This document shows positions 29,059-39,033 of a stretch of 64,000 nt of DNA, in pieces. Each line of letters begins with the position of its first letter. Within the stretch, counting starts at the first letter, position 1. Origin of the DNA: Candidatus Kinetoplastibacterium desouzaii TCC079E (GTDB lineage: Bacteria; Pseudomonadota; Gammaproteobacteria; Burkholderiales; Burkholderiaceae_B). A model generated the notes under the pieces. That model was not told the DNA's origin and did no database searches. It saw only the letters and a list, made by a program, of their open reading frames with translations. The stretch is from the NCBI RefSeq assembly GCF_000340795.1, contig NC_020294.1, forward strand, positions 62,001-126,000, given 5' to 3'. Position numbers and translations under genes: made by a program.

Positions 29059-30951
29059 ATGAGTCGTTTTTTTATATTCCTAATTTTGCAATTATTAATA
29101 ACAACTTCAGTTTCTGCTTCTTTTTATCCTGATATTATGGTTGAATCGAAGAATTTATCTAAAGAGACTATAGATTATGTTTCTAATTCTTTAACGTCTA
29201 TAGCAAAACTAGTTGAATGCCAGGATGGAGGAGAGATTGAAAGATTACGTCGTAGATCTTATGATGCTGTAATTAGCGCATTAGCAGCGAAAGGTTATTT
29301 TTCTCCTAAGGTAAATTTAGATATTGGTCATAATAATCAAGGTGTAGAAAAATGGAATATTACGATTGATTCTGGTAAACAAGCAACCGTGTCGAATTTG
29401 GAACTAAATTTTTTGGGTCGTATTAGTCATCATGATTATGTTGATCGTGTTAAAAGTGTACGAGATGGTTGGGTTATTCCTTTAGGTCATGTTTTTACCA
29501 ATAGTGAGTGGAGTGAGGCAAAAAAGAAATTGTTAAACTCTATAGTTTCTAAGGATTTTTTATTTGCGCGAATAATGCATTCGGAAGCTAGAATAGACTT
29601 AGAAAAGTCAGAAGTGTTCTTATCTATAACGATCGATAGTGGTCCGCTTGTTCTAATGGGTGATATCCAGACATATGGATTTCATAATATTCCATCAGAA
29701 TTAGTAAATAACTACATAAAGTATAAGAAGTTTGAGCCATTTGACCAAGATTTATTAAATGACTGGCAACAACATTTACAATCAACTAATCTTTTCAAAG
29801 TAGCGTTAGTAACTATTGACACAATAGCGCCTGATTATTTTTTAAAAAAAATAATCAGTGATAGTGATTATTTAGATAAACAAAGTGTATTTAATTCAGA
29901 TGGTAATTCTAATGTAAATTCAGGATTGGTTGATCTTGTTTTTCAGAATAAATTTGAAGTGATTCTACCTGTTCATGTTTTGGTAGTTGAGTTGCCATTA
30001 AAAAAGGTTGTTTCCTCTATTGGTGTGGATGATGGATCTGGAGTAAAACTTGAAAGTGTTTATAAACAAAATGTTATAAGAGGTATGCCGATTATTTTGT
30101 CTGCTGGTGTTGGTGTAGATAGAGGGCATCAGAGATTATTTATGGATCTGAACTTACTTCCGAAGATTAATGGGAAAAGAAATTCTTTTGGGGTGATTTG
30201 TGACAATTTTGATAATCAAGGCTTAAAAGTTACTCGTTTTGCTCTTGGTTTTACTAGATCAAATTATGGCTATAGTAGTGTTTATAAAAATAATAATAAT
30301 GTTTATTATGAAACTAATTTTGGGTCTTTATTGGCTTATGATCAGATTCATATTAAGAATGATTCTAAATTTTCTTTACCAACTATTACTAATTCCTTTG
30401 AGTTGTCTAGAAATCGCATTGATAATAAATATAATCCTAGGAGTGGAAATATAATAGTGATTGGTCTTGGTGCTGGTTTAGTTTTAGATACTGTTAATCC
30501 ATATGCGCGTGTTAAGTTTAGATCTCAATATTGGTGGCCATTATCTAATATAGGTGTTATAACCATTAGATCAGAGTTTGGTAAAATTTGGCCTTCTGAT
30601 AAGAAGATATTAATTCCAGATGACTTTGGATTTCGTGTTGGTGGGGCTAGATCTATAAGGGGTTATTCTTATCAGAGTATTGGTTGTCAACGTGGTTTTG
30701 CGACTGTTGGTGCTAGTATGATGACGGTTGCTAGTGTTGAGTATAGTTGTTACTTTACTGAAAGATGGGGTGCTGGTTTTTTTGTTGATGTGGGAGATGC
30801 TTTTAATTCTTTAGACCAAATGGATTTAGCCTTGGGTTATGGTATTGGAGCTCGTGTTCGTACTCCAGCTGGTCCGTTATCTTTAGACGTGGCCTATGGT
30901 CACAAACATAATGATTTGCGATTGCATTTTTCTTTGGGAATAGCATTTTGA
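29059..30951 (+). CDS. tamA: Outer-membrane translocation protein TamA
   Basis: TamA is an Omp85-family outer-membrane protein that works with TamB in building the outer membrane (autotransporter insertion, lipid transport). The start at ATG 29059 gives a clean signal peptide (about residues 1-20, ending SVSAS); a TTG further upstream would not. Three POTRA-like regions fill residues 20-270. The C-terminal half is a beta-barrel with the Omp85 signature GGARSIRGY and the closing GPLSLDVAYG, ending LHFSLGIAF with the terminal Phe. At 630 residues it is slightly longer than E. coli (577). Its stop overlaps the tamB start. Confidence 0.9.
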   Translation: MSRFFIFLILQLLITTSVSASFYPDIMVESKNLSKETIDYVSNSLTSIAKLVECQDGGEIERLRRRSYDAVISALAAKGYFSPKVNLDIGHNNQGVEKWNITIDSGKQATVSNLELNFLGRISHHDYVDRVKSVRDGWVIPLGHVFTNSEWSEAKKKLLNSIVSKDFLFARIMHSEARIDLEKSEVFLSITIDSGPLVLMGDIQTYGFHNIPSELVNNYIKYKKFEPFDQDLLNDWQQHLQSTNLFKVALVTIDTIAPDYFLKKIISDSDYLDKQSVFNSDGNSNVNSGLVDLVFQNKFEVILPVHVLVVELPLKKVVSSIGVDDGSGVKLESVYKQNVIRGMPIILSAGVGVDRGHQRLFMDLNLLPKINGKRNSFGVICDNFDNQGLKVTRFALGFTRSNYGYSSVYKNNNNVYYETNFGSLLAYDQIHIKNDSKFSLPTITNSFELSRNRIDNKYNPRSGNIIVIGLGAGLVLDTVNPYARVKFRSQYWWPLSNIGVITIRSEFGKIWPSDKKILIPDDFGFRVGGARSIRGYSYQSIGCQRGFATVGASMMTVASVEYSCYFTERWGAGFFVDVGDAFNSLDQMDLALGYGIGARVRTPAGPLSLDVAYGHKHNDLRLHFSLGIAF

Positions 30952-33900
30952 CTGAATATCATAAGAGATCTCAAATTTTATTTAGTTGGTTTTTGCCATT
31001 ATGCTCTATTTCTATAGCTATATTCTGTGGTATGTTATTCTGGGTAGTCTGTTCTAATAATGGTAGTAGATTATTTGTAGATGTTGCTGCTAATAACTTA
31101 GGTTATAAGGTTTCGAATATAGAGGGAAATTTTCTTCGTGGTTTGAAGTTAGGTAGATTGGAGTTAAATAATACAGAATCAAAGACACATATTGAAGATA
31201 TAAAATTTAAATTTGAATTTTCTTCTTTGTTTAGTGGAGTTTTGAATATTTCTGAGTTTTCAATTGGATTAATAGATATATCTTTTTTAAAAAATAATAG
31301 GAAATCAACTAATAATTATCTTATTTCAAAATTTAGATTCCCATTTTCTATAAATATAGAACAATTAGAACTAAAAGAAATAGTTGTTAGTGATGTTAGT
31401 TCTTTTGTGTCTGATACTGCACACTTCAAAGACATATCTGCTGCTATATCCTATAGTGGGCAAACAATAAGTGCTTTTATTAGAAATTTAGACGTTGTTG
31501 CAGATAAAGCTACTATAAGGTTGAATGGTTTTTTAAATATAAGAGATTTATCAAAAGATGTTTTGTTTGATGCAAATTTCACTTTAATTAATAAATATAA
31601 TTATTCTGTTGCCAAAAATAATAACATATCCGATTTTATAAATCATAATATATTTAATTCTACAATTAATATCAACGCTTCTGGATCATATGATTTAATC
31701 TCTATTTATGTAGATGCTCATAATAAAGACTTATCTATTGATGGAAATGTTATTTTTATACCTAAGTCTGCTTTCAAAATTTATAGTGCTGAAATCAATT
31801 TAAAACAGTCAGATGATTGCGGGTCAGCTTATTTAAAAATAAGTTCTGATAAGGAGGAAAATAATGAAGATCGCCAAACAATAAAGAGTGTTTTTTTATT
31901 AGATAAATTAACTAGTAGTACTTTCTTTAACCAGAATTTCCCAAGTTTTATAATTAGTTTGAAGTCTGATTATCAAGTGGATCTAAAAAAAGATGAAATA
32001 ATTAATAGTGTTTTTAATCTTAATATTATTGATGATAGTAAGTGGAATAATAATCCTTTGTATGGGTCAATTAATCTTGCATTGAAGCCTTACCCTAAGA
32101 AAGAAATTTATTGTGATATTGAACGTATATTAGGTTGTATAAAAAATCTTGATGTTGTCCTAAGTCTTGGTTCTAATAAAGTATCTATTCTAGGCAGCTC
32201 TGAAAATAAACTTAATAGCTTAATTATTAAAGCCTTAATGCCAAATATAAATAATTTCTATGATAATTTTAAGGGTGATATTAATTTAGAAATTGATTTA
32301 AATGGTAGTTTGTTAGATCATCATGGAGATATATCAGCTTCTTTAAATAGGGTTAAAGTTAATAACTTATATAAATGGGAAAATATAAATTTACAAACAT
32401 CATTTCATGGAACATATAATAAAAATAAATTTAAAAAAAATTTATGGAATGCTGATATAAAATCTTTAAATATTATTTTGGATAATATTAGTTTTTCTGC
32501 TTTATCTTCTTTGAATTTTAATTTCTTGATAAATGATTCTTGTTGGTTTTTCTCCCCATTTAGTTTGGCTATTAAATCAAATAAAAAAGGTGAAATTCTT
32601 CTAAATAGTGAGACTTTGTCTGGAAATCATAGAACACTTGAAACGTCAGGTAATTTTAACAGTTTTATGTCAGATGGTTTGATATTTACAGAACTGTTAA
32701 AAACTATTGGTTGGGATTGTAGTATTCCTGGAATAGATCGAGATTCTTTTGGAAAGACTGAATTCTTACCTGTTTGTGGGTTTTGGGATGTTGAATATAA
32801 AGATATTCTTCAGGGTAATTTAGAGGTCAAGGTTTATGAAAACGATAAACAGAAAGATGTTTTTCCTGTGATTGACTTATGCTTAAATGCAAAGAAAATA
32901 TCTAGTAATATGATGGATATTAATGGATATTTAAAGATTGAAGACCAGCAAGTTGGTTCTTTTGATGGCGTTTTTTCATTGGGTCTGTTTATTGATAAAA
33001 ATGGAGTTTTCGTAGAAAGAGAAAAAGTTTTTATAAATATCATGGGTGATATAAAAGACATATCAATTTTAAATTATTTTTTCAAAGATAATATAGAAGT
33101 TGGAGGTATGATTAATTGCAAATTAGAAATAAATGGTATTGTCGATACAGATATTAAGGCTAAAGGCTATATTAATGCCACACAATTAAAATTAATTAGA
33201 GTTGATGATGGAATTAGATTGGTTAATGGTAGTTTGGAATCACGTATTTTAAATGGTGATTTTATAGTTGATAATTTATTTTTTCCTGCCAACCATAGAA
33301 TTATGGCATATGATGCTCATGTTAGTGAGAAGATTATTTCGTTGAAAAAACATATCAAAGATGGTTATATTAAGACTGTTGGTAGTTTGAATATTTTTGA
33401 TAGATCTGGAAAATTTAATGTAGATGTAAAACAATTTCCAATTTTTCAGAGATCAGATCGTTATGCTGTCGTTTCTGGTAAAATAAAATCAGATATTGCT
33501 TCTGGGTTCGGTAAGTTTTATATTGATGGGAATTTGGTAGTTGACGCTGGGTGGATAAATTTAGAATCTCTTAATATGGGTTCTAGTTTAGATGATGATG
33601 TTTTATTGTGTTCTTTTGGCAAAAGTTCAAATAAAAAGGACAGTTCTAAAACCTTGCAAACTAAGGTTAATTTATTGTGTGATCTTGGTAATAAGTTTTA
33701 TTTAACTGGCTTAGGTATAGAAACTAGTTTGTTAGGGTCATTAAAATTGTCTATTAATGATGACGCAAGACCTTTTTGCTTAGGTACTCTTAGAGCCAAA
33801 GATGGCATCATGGAAATTTATGGCCAGAGATTATGTTTTAATAGAGGTAATATAACTTTCCAGGGAAGTTTAGATAATCCATTAATTGATATTGAAGCAA

Positions 33901-34412
33901 TGAGGTTAGGGAAACAAGTAGAATCAGGTATTAGAGTTTCAGGAACATTGCAACAGCCAATGATAGATTTAGTATCTTATCCTGATGTTAGTGAGGTGGA
34001 GAAATTATCGTGGTTGTTATTAGGAAGAGCACCTGATGATGCTATGGATTTAACATTTTTATTATCAATAGGAGGAGCCTTTCTTAGTGGGGGGCAACCT
34101 TTTTATCGTTTATTTGGATTAAGTGATTTTAGCATTCGAAGAGGGGTTATAGGAAGATCTGGTAGTATTCTGCCAGATCATACTGTAGCAGGTGGGATTG
34201 GTAAAGATGCATATAATGATTTATCAACTCAGTTTTTAGTTGCAAGCAAAGAATTTTCTAATGGGGTTAATCTTAGTTTAGAGCAGTCTTTAGTGGGTAG
34301 TGAGACTGTGGCTAGAATTAGCTATGGGTTGTCACGTTGTTGGTCATTTGATATTAAATGTGGATCTGTAAATGGGATAGCTTTTATTTATAGAGAGTTT
34401 TTTGAAAATTAA
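30948..34412 (+). CDS. tamB: Translocation and assembly module protein TamB
   Basis: A 1154-residue protein with one N-terminal membrane anchor (about residues 15-38), a long beta-rich AsmA/TamB body with drifting AT-rich sequence, and a well-kept DUF490/TamB C-terminus from about 960: SWLLLGRAPDDAMDL, then the glycine-rich FLLSIGGAFLSGG. It spans the periplasm and partners TamA. It appears to start at a TTG whose last two bases lie in the tamA stop (overlap TTGA), which suggests translational coupling; GGGA lies 10 bases upstream. E. coli TamB is 1259 residues. No frameshift seen across 3.4 kb, so it is under selection. Confidence 0.9.
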   Translation: MTEYHKRSQILFSWFLPLCSISIAIFCGMLFWVVCSNNGSRLFVDVAANNLGYKVSNIEGNFLRGLKLGRLELNNTESKTHIEDIKFKFEFSSLFSGVLNISEFSIGLIDISFLKNNRKSTNNYLISKFRFPFSINIEQLELKEIVVSDVSSFVSDTAHFKDISAAISYSGQTISAFIRNLDVVADKATIRLNGFLNIRDLSKDVLFDANFTLINKYNYSVAKNNNISDFINHNIFNSTININASGSYDLISIYVDAHNKDLSIDGNVIFIPKSAFKIYSAEINLKQSDDCGSAYLKISSDKEENNEDRQTIKSVFLLDKLTSSTFFNQNFPSFIISLKSDYQVDLKKDEIINSVFNLNIIDDSKWNNNPLYGSINLALKPYPKKEIYCDIERILGCIKNLDVVLSLGSNKVSILGSSENKLNSLIIKALMPNINNFYDNFKGDINLEIDLNGSLLDHHGDISASLNRVKVNNLYKWENINLQTSFHGTYNKNKFKKNLWNADIKSLNIILDNISFSALSSLNFNFLINDSCWFFSPFSLAIKSNKKGEILLNSETLSGNHRTLETSGNFNSFMSDGLIFTELLKTIGWDCSIPGIDRDSFGKTEFLPVCGFWDVEYKDILQGNLEVKVYENDKQKDVFPVIDLCLNAKKISSNMMDINGYLKIEDQQVGSFDGVFSLGLFIDKNGVFVEREKVFINIMGDIKDISILNYFFKDNIEVGGMINCKLEINGIVDTDIKAKGYINATQLKLIRVDDGIRLVNGSLESRILNGDFIVDNLFFPANHRIMAYDAHVSEKIISLKKHIKDGYIKTVGSLNIFDRSGKFNVDVKQFPIFQRSDRYAVVSGKIKSDIASGFGKFYIDGNLVVDAGWINLESLNMGSSLDDDVLLCSFGKSSNKKDSSKTLQTKVNLLCDLGNKFYLTGLGIETSLLGSLKLSINDDARPFCLGTLRAKDGIMEIYGQRLCFNRGNITFQGSLDNPLIDIEAMRLGKQVESGIRVSGTLQQPMIDLVSYPDVSEVEKLSWLLLGRAPDDAMDLTFLLSIGGAFLSGGQPFYRLFGLSDFSIRRGVIGRSGSILPDHTVAGGIGKDAYNDLSTQFLVASKEFSNGVNLSLEQSLVGSETVARISYGLSRCWSFDIKCGSVNGIAFIYREFFEN

Positions 34413-34526
34413 TAATAAGTCTGTAGTAAAATAAATATTTTTCATATGTTTTTTTGTATAAAAGTGTTTTGTCTGTTAGTCTTGTTATTGTTAACTAATT
34501 TATAACATATAGATGTGTCTTATAGT

Positions 34527-35090
34527 ATGAGTATTAAGAGTGATAAGTGGATTCGTACTGTTTCCAAAGAAGGTATGATTGAACCTTTTGAGCCATATCA
34601 AGTTAGTCAGATGGCAGGTCGTCGTATAGTTAGTTATGGAACTAGTAGTTATGGTTATGATGTTCGCTGTGCTAAAGAATTTAAAATATTTACGAATATC
34701 AACCATGCTATAGTTGATCCACATAATTTTGATGAAAGATCATTTGTGGATTTTTATGGTGATGTTTGTATTATTCCTCCAAATTCATTCGCGTTAGCTA
34801 GAACTGTAGAGTATTTCCGTATTCCTAGAAATATACTAACTATTTGTCTGGGTAAAAGTACCTATGCTAGGTGTGGTATTATCGTTAATGTTACTCCATT
34901 GGAACCTGAATGGGAAGGTTATGTCACTTTAGAGTTTTCTAATACAACACCACTTCCTGCTAAAATATACGCTGGAGAAGGTTGTGCCCAAATGATATTT
35001 TTAGAAAGCGCGGAGATATGTGAAGTATCATATGCTGACCGTGATGGAAAATATCAAAGACAACAAGGTGTTACTTTACCTAAATCTTAG
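34527..35090 (+). CDS. dcd: dCTP deaminase
   Basis: It deaminates dCTP to dUTP, feeding dTMP synthesis with the nearby thyA and folA. Signatures: [20 protein letters not shown] with the conserved Ser-Arg-Gly region around the active site, [15 protein letters not shown] and the QMIFLE strand. A GTG at 34515 is in frame, but ATG at 34527 starts [10 protein letters not shown], the usual betaproteobacterial N-terminus, giving 187 residues. dcd next to the Orn/Lys/Arg decarboxylase is a familiar Bordetella-like pairing. Confidence 0.95.
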   Translation: MSIKSDKWIRTVSKEGMIEPFEPYQVSQMAGRRIVSYGTSSYGYDVRCAKEFKIFTNINHAIVDPHNFDERSFVDFYGDVCIIPPNSFALARTVEYFRIPRNILTICLGKSTYARCGIIVNVTPLEPEWEGYVTLEFSNTTPLPAKIYAGEGCAQMIFLESAEICEVSYADRDGKYQRQQGVTLPKS

Positions 35091-35149
35091 TTTTATTTTT
35101 TAGTTTTAATGTTTTTGTATTTTAATCAATTTATTTTGGGTGTTTGCTA

Positions 35150-37402
35150 ATGAAATTCTTATTTCCAATTTTTATCATAGATGAGGACTATAGGTCTGAT
35201 AATGTTTCTGGTCTTGGAATTAGAGCATTGGCTGATGCTTTTGAAAAACAAGGAATGCCTGTTATAGGAGTTACTGGTTATAGTGATATAAGCTCTTTTG
35301 CACAACAACAAAGTCGTGCAAGCGCTTTCATTTTATCTATAGATGATGAAGAGTTTGATGTAGATTCTCCAGAAGATGTAGCTATAGCGATAAAGAAATT
35401 AAGAATTTTTATAGCTGAGGTAAGATTTCGTAATGCTGAAATACCAATTTATTTATATGGAGAAACTAGAACATCAGAACATATTCCAAATGATATTTTA
35501 CGAGAATTGCATGGTTTTATCCATATGTTTGAGGACACTCCAGAGTTTGTTGCTAGGCATATTATTAGAGAAGCTAATAATTATATAGCTAGTTTAGCTC
35601 CTCCATTTTTTAGAGAATTAGTAAAATACGCACAAGATGGATCTTATTCTTGGCATTGTCCAGGTCATTCTGGAGGAGTTGCGTTTTTAAAAAGTCCTGT
35701 AGGTCAAATGTTTCACCAATTCTTTGGTGAGAATATGTTACGAGCTGATGTTTGTAATGCTGTTGATGAACTTGGTCAGTTACTCGACCATACTGGGCCG
35801 ATATCAGAATCAGAAGTTAATGCGGCTCGTATTTTTCATGCTGATCATTGTTATTTTGTTACAAATGGGACATCTACATCTAATAAAATAGTTTGGCATG
35901 CTAATGTTGCTGCAGATGATATAGTTTTGGTTGATCGTAATTGTCATAAGTCAATATTACATGCAATCACTATGACAGGAGCTATACCAGTATTTCTTAG
36001 ACCTACTAGGAATAATTTTGGTATTATTGGTCCAATTCCTTTGAGTGAATTTGATCCTGAGAATATAAATAAGAAAATAGCATTACACCCTCTTACAAAA
36101 AATCTTAAAAATAAAAAACCAAGAATTCTTACTTTAACTCAAAGTACTTATGATGGGGTAATATATAACGTTGAAATGATTAAAGAATACTTGGATGGTT
36201 ATGTTGATACTCTTCATTTTGATGAGGCATGGCTTCCACACGCTTCCTTCCATGATTTTTATAGAAATATGCATGCTATAGGGCAAGAAAGACCTCGTAG
36301 TATTGAATCGATAGTTTTTGCTACACATTCTACTCACAAACTTTTAGCAGGTATATCTCAGGCATCTCAAATAATCGTACAGGAATCTCAGAATTGTAAA
36401 TTTGACAGAAATGCATTTAATGAAGCATATTTAATGCATACTTCTACTTCTCCTCAGTATGCAATAATAGCTTCCTGTGATGTCGCTGCTGCCATGATGG
36501 AACCTCCTGGAGGGACTGCTTTGGTGGAAGAGAGCATTAAAGAAGCAATTGATTTTAGAAGAGCAATGCGTAAAGTTGAGTCAGAATATGGTAAAGACGA
36601 TTGGTGGTTTAAGGTTTGGGGTCCTAATAAGTTAGGTCATGATAAAATAGGTAATAGAGACGATTGGATGTTGGACTCTGATAATCAGTGGCATGGTTTT
36701 GGTAATTTAGCAGAAGAATTTAATATGCTTGATCCAATTAAAGTTACTATTATTACTCCTGGGTTAAATATGTCAGGTAGTTTTGATTTGACAGGAATAC
36801 CTGCTTCTTTGGTTTCAAAATATCTTGCTGAACATGGTGTGGTTGTAGAGAAGACTGGTCTTTATTCTTTTTTTGTTTTGTTTACTATAGGTATTACGAA
36901 AGGTCGTTGGAATACATTGTTAACTGCCTTACAGCAATTTAAAGATGATTATGATAGAAATCATCCAATGTGGAGAATTTTGCCTGATTTTTGTAAGACT
37001 TATAATAAGTATGAGAAATTGGGTCTTAAAGACTTGTGCAATATGATACATGATTGTTATCGTGATTATGATATTGCTAGATTAACAACAGAAATGTATT
37101 TAAGTGAAATGATACCAGTTCTTAAGCCTTCAGATGCTTTTGCAAAAATGGCTCATCGTGAAGTTGAGAAAGTTGAGGTATCTGATTTAGATGGTAGAAT
37201 TACTGGAGTTCTGCTTACTCCGTATCCTCCTGGTATTCCTTTACTTATTCCTGGAGAGAAATTTAATAAAACAATTGTTAAATACTTAGAGTTTGCGAGA
37301 GACTTTAATAAAAATTTTCCAGGTTTCGAGAATTATATCCATGGACTTGGAGTTGAGAATCATAATGGCTGTAAAAGATATTATATAGATTGTTTGAAAT
37401 AG
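35150..37402 (+). CDS. Orn/Lys/Arg decarboxylase (biodegradative type)
   Basis: A 750-residue fold-type I PLP decarboxylase of the inducible Lys/Arg/Orn group. The N-terminal wing domain (about 1-130) precedes the PLP core; the Schiff-base lysine is about K397 in HSTHKLLAGISQAS, and HFDEAWLPHASF holds the conserved Asp that binds the PLP ring. The C-terminal domain is complete. Start at ATG 35150 with GGGTG about 8 bases upstream. The products would be putrescine, cadaverine or agmatine. Polyamine supply by the symbiont has been reported for symbiont-bearing trypanosomatids, which would fit; substrate choice cannot be read here. The last 22 bases overlap the convergent folA. Confidence 0.93.
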   Translation: MKFLFPIFIIDEDYRSDNVSGLGIRALADAFEKQGMPVIGVTGYSDISSFAQQQSRASAFILSIDDEEFDVDSPEDVAIAIKKLRIFIAEVRFRNAEIPIYLYGETRTSEHIPNDILRELHGFIHMFEDTPEFVARHIIREANNYIASLAPPFFRELVKYAQDGSYSWHCPGHSGGVAFLKSPVGQMFHQFFGENMLRADVCNAVDELGQLLDHTGPISESEVNAARIFHADHCYFVTNGTSTSNKIVWHANVAADDIVLVDRNCHKSILHAITMTGAIPVFLRPTRNNFGIIGPIPLSEFDPENINKKIALHPLTKNLKNKKPRILTLTQSTYDGVIYNVEMIKEYLDGYVDTLHFDEAWLPHASFHDFYRNMHAIGQERPRSIESIVFATHSTHKLLAGISQASQIIVQESQNCKFDRNAFNEAYLMHTSTSPQYAIIASCDVAAAMMEPPGGTALVEESIKEAIDFRRAMRKVESEYGKDDWWFKVWGPNKLGHDKIGNRDDWMLDSDNQWHGFGNLAEEFNMLDPIKVTIITPGLNMSGSFDLTGIPASLVSKYLAEHGVVVEKTGLYSFFVLFTIGITKGRWNTLLTALQQFKDDYDRNHPMWRILPDFCKTYNKYEKLGLKDLCNMIHDCYRDYDIARLTTEMYLSEMIPVLKPSDAFAKMAHREVEKVEVSDLDGRITGVLLTPYPPGIPLLIPGEKFNKTIVKYLEFARDFNKNFPGFENYIHGLGVENHNGCKRYYIDCLK

Positions 37403-37908
37403 TTATTTTTTAAAAGCAAAGGCTTGGGGTTTTTTATATAAGTAACAAAATCATAGTCGAGACCATTTTCTTTGGGTTGTTTTTCTCTAGCTTCTTCATG
37501 CCAAATACTTGATTTTAGAGCAGGGAAAAACACATCGCCTTTCATTTCTGCATGTATTTCAGTAGCTAAAATTTTGGATGCTATTGGAATAAATTGCAAG
37601 TATATTTTTTCTCCACCAATAATAAAAACTTTTTCTGTTTTATTGCATTTATGAATTGAGTCTTTTAATGAATTTGCAATTATGACTCCCTCAGGATATG
37701 TATTTTTGCTGTTTGTAAGGATTATATTACTTCTGTTAGGGAGTGGTTTTACAGGTAAAGACTCCCAGGTATTTCTCCCCATTATTATTGGATAATTAGA
37801 AGTTTTATGTTTAAAATGCAGTAAATCACTAGGTAATTTCCATGGGATTGAGTTTTTTGCTCCTATTACTCTATTTCTGGAATAAGCAACAATTATAATA
37901 ATTTCCAT
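37381..37908 (-). CDS. folA: Dihydrofolate reductase
   Basis: It reduces dihydrofolate to tetrahydrofolate with NADPH, recycling the folate used by thymidylate synthase. Visible: IVAYSRNRVIGAKNSIPWKLPSD in two adjacent blocks (residues 5-27, with the catalytic acid Asp27), IIMGRNTWESLP (about 42-53) and VFIIGGEKIY (about 94-103). At 175 residues it is about 16 longer than E. coli, through a Lys/Asn-rich tail. It follows thyA by 8 bases. Its 3' end overlaps the decarboxylase gene tail-to-tail by 22 bases. Confidence 0.95.
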   Translation of the reverse strand: MEIIIIVAYSRNRVIGAKNSIPWKLPSDLLHFKHKTSNYPIIMGRNTWESLPVKPLPNRSNIILTNSKNTYPEGVIIANSLKDSIHKCNKTEKVFIIGGEKIYLQFIPIASKILATEIHAEMKGDVFFPALKSSIWHEEAREKQPKENGLDYDFVTYIKNPKPLLLKNNYFKQSI

Positions 37909-37916
37909 ATTTTTAG

Positions 37917-38711
37917 TTAAATAGCTACTGGAGCTTTTATATGTGGATGATATTGATAGTTTTCTATTTCGAAATCTTCATATTTATATTCAAAAATAGA
38001 ATTAGGTTTTCTTTTTATTTTAAGTGTTGGGAGTTGGAAAGGAGTCCTAGTAAGTTGTAAATTAACTTGATCCAAATGATTGCTATAGATATGACAATCT
38101 CCACCTGTCCATATTAGTTCCCCTATTTTAAGATTACATTGCTGTGCTATCATATGTGTTAACAGAGAATAGCTAGCAATATTAAATGGAAGTCCTAGGA
38201 ATATATCAGCACTACGCTGATATATTTGGCATGATAATGTATTATTAACGACATATAATTGAAACATTATATGGCATGGAGCTAAAGCCATATTATCTAT
38301 TTCTGGAACATTCCAGGCTGATACAATTAATCTTCTTGAATTGGGGTTTTTGTCAATGTTTTTGATGAGATTATCTATTTGGTCTATAGTTTTTCCATCA
38401 TGTGTAGGCCAAGATCTCCATTGAACTCCATATATAGGACCTAAATCACCATCTTGATTTGCCCACTCATTCCAGATATTAACGCCATGTTGATTTAACC
38501 ATTTAATATTATTATTGCCACTTAAAAACCACAGCAGTTCGATAATAATGCTTTTTATGTGGAGTTTTTTTGTTGTTAATAAAGGGAACCCATTAGAGAG
38601 ATTAAATCTCATTTGATAACCGAAAATAGATCTTGTCCCAGTATTAGTTCTATCTATTTTTATAGATCCTTTTTCTAAAGTATGTCTTAATAGTTCTTTG
38701 TATTGATACAT
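37917..38711 (-). CDS. thyA: Thymidylate synthase
   Basis: It methylates dUMP to dTMP using methylene-tetrahydrofolate. At 264 residues it has exactly the E. coli length. The catalytic cysteine lies in [12 protein letters not shown] (about C146); the folate-binding [16 protein letters not shown] and the dUMP-binding QRSAD region are present, and the C-terminus ends [10 protein letters not shown] as usual. It is first in a thyA-folA pair. Confidence 0.97.
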   Translation of the reverse strand: MYQYKELLRHTLEKGSIKIDRTNTGTRSIFGYQMRFNLSNGFPLLTTKKLHIKSIIIELLWFLSGNNNIKWLNQHGVNIWNEWANQDGDLGPIYGVQWRSWPTHDGKTIDQIDNLIKNIDKNPNSRRLIVSAWNVPEIDNMALAPCHIMFQLYVVNNTLSCQIYQRSADIFLGLPFNIASYSLLTHMIAQQCNLKIGELIWTGGDCHIYSNHLDQVNLQLTRTPFQLPTLKIKRKPNSIFEYKYEDFEIENYQYHPHIKAPVAI

Positions 38712-38947
38712 ATTTTTTTACAATTAGTTAGTATATATATTCTTTATTATAATTATATTTAAATTTAAGATCTTTTATTTAAATAAAGTAATTAATTATA
38801 TTTAATAGTTAGAAGAATTAATTTTTAGTGAGCAAATCAAAGGATTTTAGCTAAAATCATTACAAATTAGTATTTAACAATATTTTTGAATATTATATAT
38901 TAAATTAATACAATGTTCATATTTTTGGATAATTAGATTGCTTGACC
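38712..38947. other. AT-rich spacer between thyA and the mutase tail
   Basis: No gene or RNA is recognised. It must hold the leftward thyA promoter and the end of the mutase transcript. Counted from the frameshifted mutase stop the non-coding stretch would be 319 bases, but the first 83 of those look like displaced coding sequence. Confidence 0.5.
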
Positions 38948-39033
38948 TTAGTTATCTTTTTGGGTTTGTAAAATTTGAGGAATATCAATCCAAGGCGCTA
39001 TTTCTAGTAGTTTATTTAGAAATATTTTTTTTA
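38948..39033 (-). pseudogene. Frame-displaced C-terminal tail of the phosphomannomutase
   Basis: Directly after the mutase stop, re-reading one A and continuing in the next frame gives IKKIFLNKLLEIAPWIDIP and a stop at 38948-38950. This matches the last helix of the family (for example LERIKTVFRNQLKAV in P. aeruginosa AlgC, quoted from memory). The junction is at GAAAAAT followed by eight A: six A instead of five would restore the frame. The tail has no stop for 28 codons and keeps the family pattern, so the shift is recent, an assembly error, or bypassed by slippage. Confidence 0.75.
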
